Shown here: positions 58,645 to 64,000 of the stretch, one piece after another | Position numbering within the stretch: position 1 is the first letter of the stretch | Layout: every line of letters starts with the position of its first letter | The notes under the pieces: model-generated | The model's input: only the letters and a program-made list of their open reading frames with translations | Databases searched by the model: none | What the model was told of the DNA's origin: nothing | Translations under genes and position numbers: made by a program | NCBI GenBank assembly: GCA_017893485.1 | Contig: CM030364.1 | Coordinates: 38,791,825-38,855,824, forward strand | Reading direction: 5' to 3' | DNA from: Hemerocallis citrina | Lineage: Eukaryota; Streptophyta; Magnoliopsida; Asparagales; Asphodelaceae | DNA length: 64,000 nucleotides

Positions 58645-61600
58645 ATGACTTTTACGGTGTTCTCTCCGTTCATGGTATTCAGGTTAGTATTTTCTTTTGT
58701 AATGTTATGCTCTTAGTCCGGTTCCGATGCGAGCTCTTCTGGTCGGGATGAGAGGGATCGTGAGTTGGACTCCACATCCTGGGATATGGATGTTCAGGTT
58801 TTGGATGTGGTCCCCTTCCAAATTCGCAAGCCAGAGGTGGTAGAGGCGTGGGGCAAGGAGGTTGAGGAAGGGGAGGTGGAGCAAGGAGGAGCCGAGGGAG
58901 AGGAAGAGGAGGTGGAGCAGGGAGGAGCCGAGGGAGAGGAAGAGGAGGTGGAGCAGGGAGGAGCCGAGGGAGAGGAAGATAAGGAAAGAGACGAGGGAGG
59001 AGAGGTTCTTCCCCGTCCCCCCCCCCCTTTCGACACCGTCTCCACCGAAGGCACCTCGTATCCATACGAAGAAGAGGAAGTGGCGTCTGCGGAATAGTCC
59101 ACAGACACCAGATGAGTTCAAGCCGGCGCACGGGCTCGACGTTCCCTACTACAAGAACCCACGATCGATCAGGATGTATCCTGACGATGTGGAAAACTTG
59201 GTCCAATTCGGCATGGATGTGCCTTCGTCTGGTCGACCCCAGATATGGATGGACCATGTCCAGTGTGTGCTGAAGGCCGATTATCTGCCCATAGTAAGTT
59301 CTAGTTATTTCATTCCTCGAGAGTATGAACTTATGATTCCGAGCCCTGGTCTCCGTCCCACCACCGAGTTGGCACCCGACTTCTGCATGTTTCCCGAGGA
59401 TGCCTTCATTCGGGACTAAGATTGCCACTGCACCCGTTCATCAAGAGGGTGATGAAGTGGAGGGAGTTATGCCCGATGCAATACGGTCCCAATTCGTGGA
59501 AGCAGCTGGTCTGCTTTATTCTGAAGTTCGAGGAGAAGAAGTTCCCGCTGAAGTTGAGATACTTCCGAGCTGTCTTAGGGGTGAGCTCGCTCGGAGATAT
59601 GGAGGGCATATTCTATATATCACCTTGCCCTCACAAGAAGGTGGTGCATGGTCATCCAGATTCCATAAAAAGGTGGAAGGAGAGGTATTTCGTTGTCGGG
59701 AGCGAGGTGCCTTGGGAAATTCCTATGGCCTAGAATTTCTACAAGCCGAATCACAAATCCCCGAGGTGGAGGGAATTGACCAAGGTAGAGTGGGCTGCCG
59801 TAGACAAAATTGTTGAGGGGCACAATATTGGTTGGCCGCACATGACAGAGTTGCACCTAGCCCGAGCCGGACTGAGCCCAGCCAACCCTTGTATGTTGTT
59901 GTTTCATTCTTGTCTAATTTTCTGCTTTCGTATTAACATTTTCCTTTTTCTCTGCAGCAATGGACCCAGCAAAGCTCGAAGCGAGGAAGGCTCTGCTGGC
60001 ACTGGCCCAGAAAAACAAAGTCGAGAAGGCCGCGTCGATGGCATGGTCCACCCACAAGGGCTCCGAGGCCCCTTCAGAGCTGCCCTCGAAGAAGTCGAAG
60101 AAAAGCCACTCGTCCCGAGAGGCAAATGAGTTAAGGCCGAGCTCCAGTAGCTGTAAGGTTACCGAGGTCCTGAAGGCCGGGATCCCTGCTATCCATCCCG
60201 ATGCCCAACAGATGGTGGGCGAGAGGGGTCTAAGTTCATTCGCCCTGGAGAGGGCCCGATCTCGATCGAGGTGGCAGATAAGCTCGCCACACCCTGCGAC
60301 CGGACCATCCTGGCGACCGAGACGGTGGAGACGGCATACATGAAGTGGGCTCAAGCCCAAGTAGTGGTGAGCGTTGGTTTGTTGTCTGTTCTCTTTTTGT
60401 ACTTGGCATTCTTTTCTGACCCTCGTCTTACTTCGACCAGGCGCTTATGACCGAGGCGCAGCTGAAGAGGTGCTTCGAGAAGTAGGTCCATGCCAAGAAG
60501 CAGAATGCCGACCGGTACCTTCGAGACGTGAAGGAATTGAGGGTCGAGCTAACGGCCTCCCAGAGGGTGGCGCAGGCCTGCCAAGCCGACATCGCCTGTC
60601 AACCGGACCACACCTCCGTGAATTAGCGGCTGTTAGAGGGAATGCTGCAGCAGATTACGATGAGCTAGCGATGGTGGCCTCGGAGGAGTTGATGATGACC
60701 CAAGACGAGGCATGCGATAGGGCGAAGGAGCACTTTCTGTTCTTTTACCCCAAGGCGAAAATCGACCATCTCCACTACGGATGGGAGCCCCCAGTGCATC
60801 CCTAACCCCCAGTGGCAAGGGAGATGATGCTCCGAGGGACCCCCACTTGGAGAAGGAGGCGGGGGGAGCGACGACCGACGAAGAGGTGCAGATCCCCCCT
60901 CAGAAGTAGTTTAAAATATTTCTTTTTCTTTTTCTTTTTGTATTTTGCCAAACGCGAACTGGCCACCGCCTTTTGTAACAAATTTTTGGAATGAATATAA
61001 TCACGTTTTCGGCCGATCCTCTGTGACTTGTTGTTTTTGGTGAGCTTTTTTAGTGAATCGTTGTTTCCTCCCCTTTTTGCCAGATGGACAAGAAACTAGG
61101 CGCCGACCTCAGTTCTGCCGAGGTCCTGCAACTTCGGAATAGGCTAGAGTCCAAGGAGAGTGTCTTGATCCTCTATCGCAAGTAGGCCCGCGATCGAGAA
61201 GACGCGATAAGCTATTTTATGAACAAGTCCAAGGAGCTCAGTTTAGAGGCGGCGCGCCTGAAAAAGGCTATAGCCGATCGAGACTGGGGGAGTGTCTAGA
61301 CGAACTGGTCAATATCTGATGCTTTCACCAGGCGACCGACCTCTAAGTCCTTTCTTCAAGAGGTTGTGGTAGAAAAGGAGTTGGATATTTAGAGGTTGAA
61401 AGTCATGCAAGGTGCAGGTCGGTCTCAGTTCGGCCAGCTTGGGGGAGGAGGCCCCTCTGTTTTGGGTTCCTCGCTGACCCTCAATTTGGAGATGGCGAGG
61501 CCTGTTGATGCGTAGAGCTCCATTTCCGGGATGTCTACACTAGCGATGCTGGTGATGCTGGATGAGCACGTCAAAGGACAGACCCGCTCGGTGGGGCTCG

Positions 61601-61650
61601 ACATGGTCCGTGTTGGCCGAAAAGGCCCCACGAGAAATACTTAGGTTGAG
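58645..61650 (+). pseudogene. Extra ORF, antisense to the Tat-like element (gypsy-type transposon / coiled-coil protein)
   Basis: Plus-strand coding pieces occur in several frames. 58765-59097 is acidic with three 12-residue repeats (EVEQGGAEGEEE). 59100-59419 has ELMIPSPGLRPTTELAPDFC. 59422-59733 has LHPFIKRVMKWRELCPMQYG, then FFP-like LRYFRAVLG and SIKRWKERYFVV, resembling the plant 'putative gypsy type transposon' domain (Transposase_28). 59960-60360 is Lys/Ser-rich, preceded by a likely intron (..TTTTCTCTGCAG). 60440-61620 has charged coiled-coil pieces (ALMTEAQLKRCF, NADRYLRDVKELRVELTASQ, MDKKLGADLSSAEVLQLRNR) with in-frame stops at 60485, 60626 and 61184. Exon structure and start are uncertain. 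The role of such extra ORFs is unknown. Confidence 0.6.
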
Positions 61651-61779
61651 GTTAGTGGAATCGTTGTAATATCTTTCCTTGTACTGTAGCCATTGAAGGC
61701 ATTTATGATGAATAAAAATCGTTTTTACCGTCCCTGCCTATTTTTTAAGAGAGTTTGGGACATTGTGTAGCGCAAGCTG

Positions 61780-62538
61780 AGTGCCGGGCCCCGTTTTGTG
61801 AGAAAGTTGTGGTGTGGCTCGAGGTCATTATCAGGTGCCTAGCCTAGAAAGCTTGAAAAAGCTAGGATATGGCTCGAGGCCAATGCCGAATACCGAGCTC
61901 TCGTGCTCTGTGAAAGAGCTGGTGTGTAGCTCGAAGTCATTGCCGAGCACCTAGCTCATAAAGCTTGAGAAAGCTAGGGTATGGCTCGAGGTCAATGCCG
62001 AATGCCGAGCTCTCGTGCTCTGTGAAAGAGCTTGGGTGTGGCTAGAAGTCATTGCCAAGCGTCTAGCCCATAAAGCTTGAGAAATCTACGATATGGCTCG
62101 TGGTTAATACCGAATGCCGAGTTCTCATGCTTTGTAAAAGAGCTGGGGTGTGGCTCGAGGTCATTGCCGAGCGCCTAGCCTATAAAGCTTAAGAAAGCTA
62201 GGGTATGGCTCGAGGTCAATGCCGACTGCCGAGCTCTCGTACTGAGTAAAAGAGCTGGGGTGTGGCTCGAGGTCATTGCCGAGCACCTAGCCCATAAAGC
62301 TTGAGAAAGCTAGGGAATGGCTCGAGGTCAATGCCGAATGCCGAGCTCTCGTGCTCTGTGAAATAGCTGGGGTGTGGCTCGAGGTCATTGCCGAGCGCCT
62401 AGCCCATAAAGCTTGAGAAAGCTAGGGTATGGCTCGAGGTCAATGCCGAATGTCGAGCTCTCGTACTCTGTGAAAGAGCTGGGGTGTGGCTCGAGGTCAT
62501 TGCTGAGCGCCTAGCCCATAAATCTTAAGAAAGCTAGG
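61780..62538. repeat. 112-bp dimeric tandem array, first part
   Basis: The dimer has one monomer with GGCTCGAGGTCATTGCCGAG-CGCCTAGCCCATAAAGCTTG and one with GGCTCGAGGTCAATGCCGAA-TGCCGAGCTCTCGTGCTCTG. About six and a half dimers are present. It is clearly related to the 57-bp array at 56.3-58.4 kb. A solo LTR interrupts it at 62539. Confidence 0.9.
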
Positions 62539-63335
62539 TGTGATAGGGTAAAAATGGCCTGAGGCCCAACCAGGGCCCAATACAATTCCCACTCGAAAAG
62601 GTAAAAATAGCTATCTAGCTCGGCCCCAAACCACTTCAGGGTCGGCGCCGAACCTCCTGTTTGCCCTCACAGTACTGGCCTCCTCGTGCCGACGAGCCTG
62701 GGTAGTCCTCGGAGTCCGACCCGTGACAGTACCACAGGCCGTCCCCCCCTCTCCGGCGAAGCAGAAAGATGACCGGGCGCAGCCTAGGCCCTCCGATTCC
62801 CCCCGAAGAGCAGGAGACCCACGATCAGCCACGTCAACTCCAAATACCGCCAAGGGTTTCGCCACGTCAGCCCTATACCACTCCTGGTATTGCCACGTCC
62901 GCCCTAAACCCCCTGGGCCTTCTGCCACGTCAGGCCCACGAGCTTTCGGATCCAGACCCGGCCCCCAAGTGGAACCAAACCCGGTTGGGATTCTCTATAA
63001 ATACTAGACCCACACCCACCTTTTGAGGTAATCAATCTTTTGCCACTTAAATATACCTAGTTATTGCTACTCTCTCACAGAGACTGACTAGAGCGTCGGA
63101 GGGTCCGCCACCGGGACAAACCCCGGTGTTTCAGGACCGTCTGCAGGTACACAAGACCTCAGATCCGACCCTTCCGATCCGAGCCCAGCCTTCAACATCT
63201 TTCCGAGCTCATCGTAGGTCCTCGAAGGTCAACGGAAGGTCGGCAGACGAGCGGCAATCTCCTTCAATACAAATTGAGTCCGAACTCACACCTGGTGAAT
63301 CCACACGTCTCCCAGAAATAAACAGCATCACTAGG
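62534..63335 (+). mobile_element. Solo LTR (62539-63330) inside the tandem array
   Basis: TGTGATAGGG to AACAGCATCA, 792 bp, flanked by CTAGG on both sides (62534-62538, 63331-63335), after which the array continues. TATAAATA at 62996-63003 and a CACCGGG..CCCGGTG hairpin at 63109-63128 show that it belongs to the same LTR group as the gag-only and Tat-like elements. Confidence 0.93.
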
Positions 63336-63480
63336 GTATGGCTCGAGGTCAATGCCGAAAGTCGAGCTCTCGTGCTTTGTGAAAGAGCTCGGGTGTGGCT
63401 CGAGGTCATTGCTGAGCGCCTAGCCCATAAAGCTTGAGAAAGCTAGGGTATGGCTCGAGGTCAATGCCGAATGCCGAGTT
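63331..63480. repeat. 112-bp dimeric tandem array, last part
   Basis: Continues the array broken at 62538 and ends near GAATGCCGAGTTGGAGG at 63480. Confidence 0.9.
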
Positions 63481-63601
63481 GGAGGTGCCGAAGTTCGCAC
63501 AAAATTGAAAAAAAGAAGGAAAGAAACAAGGTTACACTAACACAACAAAAAAGAGGGGCATGTGGTGCCGATTACATGAGTTTCTGTTACAAAAACGGGG
63601 T

Positions 63602-64000
63602 TTAGTCCTTCCCTTCGAGGAACTTGACGATGTGTTCTGCGTTCCAGGGCCTCTTTACATTCCTGCCCCCCAGGTCTGTAAGTCGGTACGTGCCAGGACA
63701 TACCACTTTGGAGACCTTATACGGGCCCTCCCCATTGGGGGCCAATTTTCTCTTTTTACAGAGGTCAGGTACCGCTAGCTTCCTGAGCACGAGGTCACCT
63801 AGCTTGATATCGGTGGGAAGGACCTTCTTGTTGTAAAACTTCTCGATCCGTTGTTGGTATATGCTTCTTCTGATGGCGGATTTTTCCATGACTTCGTCGA
63901 TTAGATCCAAGTTGGCTCTGAGGCCCGTTGAGTTGTTCTCTTCGTTGAAGGCCATGATCCTAGGCAAAGGGAGCCCGATCTCTAGGGGGATAACCGCCTC
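63602..64000 (-). CDS. Tat-like gypsy integrase C-terminal region (partial, open at window edge)
   Basis: Integrase joins the element cDNA to chromosomal DNA. The minus-strand frame is open from the window edge to a stop at 63602. It starts EAVIPLEIGLPLPRIMAF and continues with RRSIYQQRIEKFYNKKVLPT, KLGDLVLRKLAVPDL, KLAPNGEGPYKVSKVVCPGT, YRLTDLGG and RPWNAEHIVKFLE. This matches the GPY/F-type C-terminal module of Tat-lineage integrases. No stop or frameshift occurs in these 130 codons, unlike in the other elements here. The HHCC and DDE domains lie outside the window. Confidence 0.85.
   Translation of the reverse strand, partial: EAVIPLEIGLPLPRIMAFNEENNSTGLRANLDLIDEVMEKSAIRRSIYQQRIEKFYNKKVLPTDIKLGDLVLRKLAVPDLCKKRKLAPNGEGPYKVSKVVCPGTYRLTDLGGRNVKRPWNAEHIVKFLEGKD

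Larger units (their letters stand above)
55435..64000 (-). mobile_element. Tat-like Ty3/gypsy element, minus orientation, running off the window
   Basis: From left to right: 3' LTR (55435-55951), PPT-like AGGAGTGGGGGGCTCA (minus strand, 55952-55967), a 57-bp tandem array, an extra ORF on the opposite strand, a 112-bp tandem array with a nested solo LTR, and the integrase C-terminus up to the window end. Tat/Retand elements are known to carry additional ORFs, some antisense, and tandem repeats between integrase and the 3' LTR, which this matches. The 5' part lies outside. Confidence 0.78.

Overview
The window is nuclear DNA of a flowering plant, most likely a eudicot. The evidence is one intron-containing gene that reads as plant HOP2, a remnant of a plant-type F-box gene, plant L1-type LINEs, Ty3/gypsy elements of Athila, Tat and Tekay/Del type, and Helitron-like ends. 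Only HOP2 (1845-8075, six exons, plus strand) looks like an intact host gene. All assignments come from reading the sequence by eye; no search was run.

Layout. 1-1675 is AT-rich, with an array of palindromes like CACTA subterminal repeats and a Helitron-like copy. 1845-8075 is HOP2; its 5.2-kb second intron holds a 5'-truncated LINE (3058-5909). 8517-15045 is a complete but decayed minus-strand LINE with a perfect 18-bp target-site duplication (TSD). 15499-16330 is the C-terminal half of a minus-strand F-box gene, and its F-box half lies at 54780-55298. Between the halves sits a second LINE (plus strand, 16799-53589, TSD 14 bp) that has been expanded to 36.8 kb by nested insertions: a solo LTR (18189-20195), a rearranged Athila-like element (22186-29451), and a truncated Tekay/Del-like element (about 31.2-51.7 kb). 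The last one itself carries a 4.3-kb solo LTR (31843-36110), a gag-only element (36115-42655), an Athila solo LTR (44788-46509) and a solo LTR of its own family (47898-50938). From 55435 to the window end lies a minus-strand Tat-like element with 57-bp and 112-bp tandem arrays, an opposite-strand extra ORF, a nested solo LTR and the integrase C-terminus.

How it fits together. Nearly every boundary closes with TG..CA ends and a 5-bp TSD, or with a poly(A) tail and a longer TSD, so the order of insertion can be read. The F-box gene was hit by LINE 2, LINE 2 was hit by the LTR elements, and those were hit by others. Two excisions made on paper restore LINE reading frames exactly.

The most unusual locus is the 7.3-kb Athila-like unit. 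It has inverted leader and LTR pieces, a perfect 51-bp hairpin, and 64 bp of antisense tRNA-Asp continuing directly from its primer-binding site. This looks like an aberrant reverse-transcription product that copied its primer tRNA and was then integrated by integrase.
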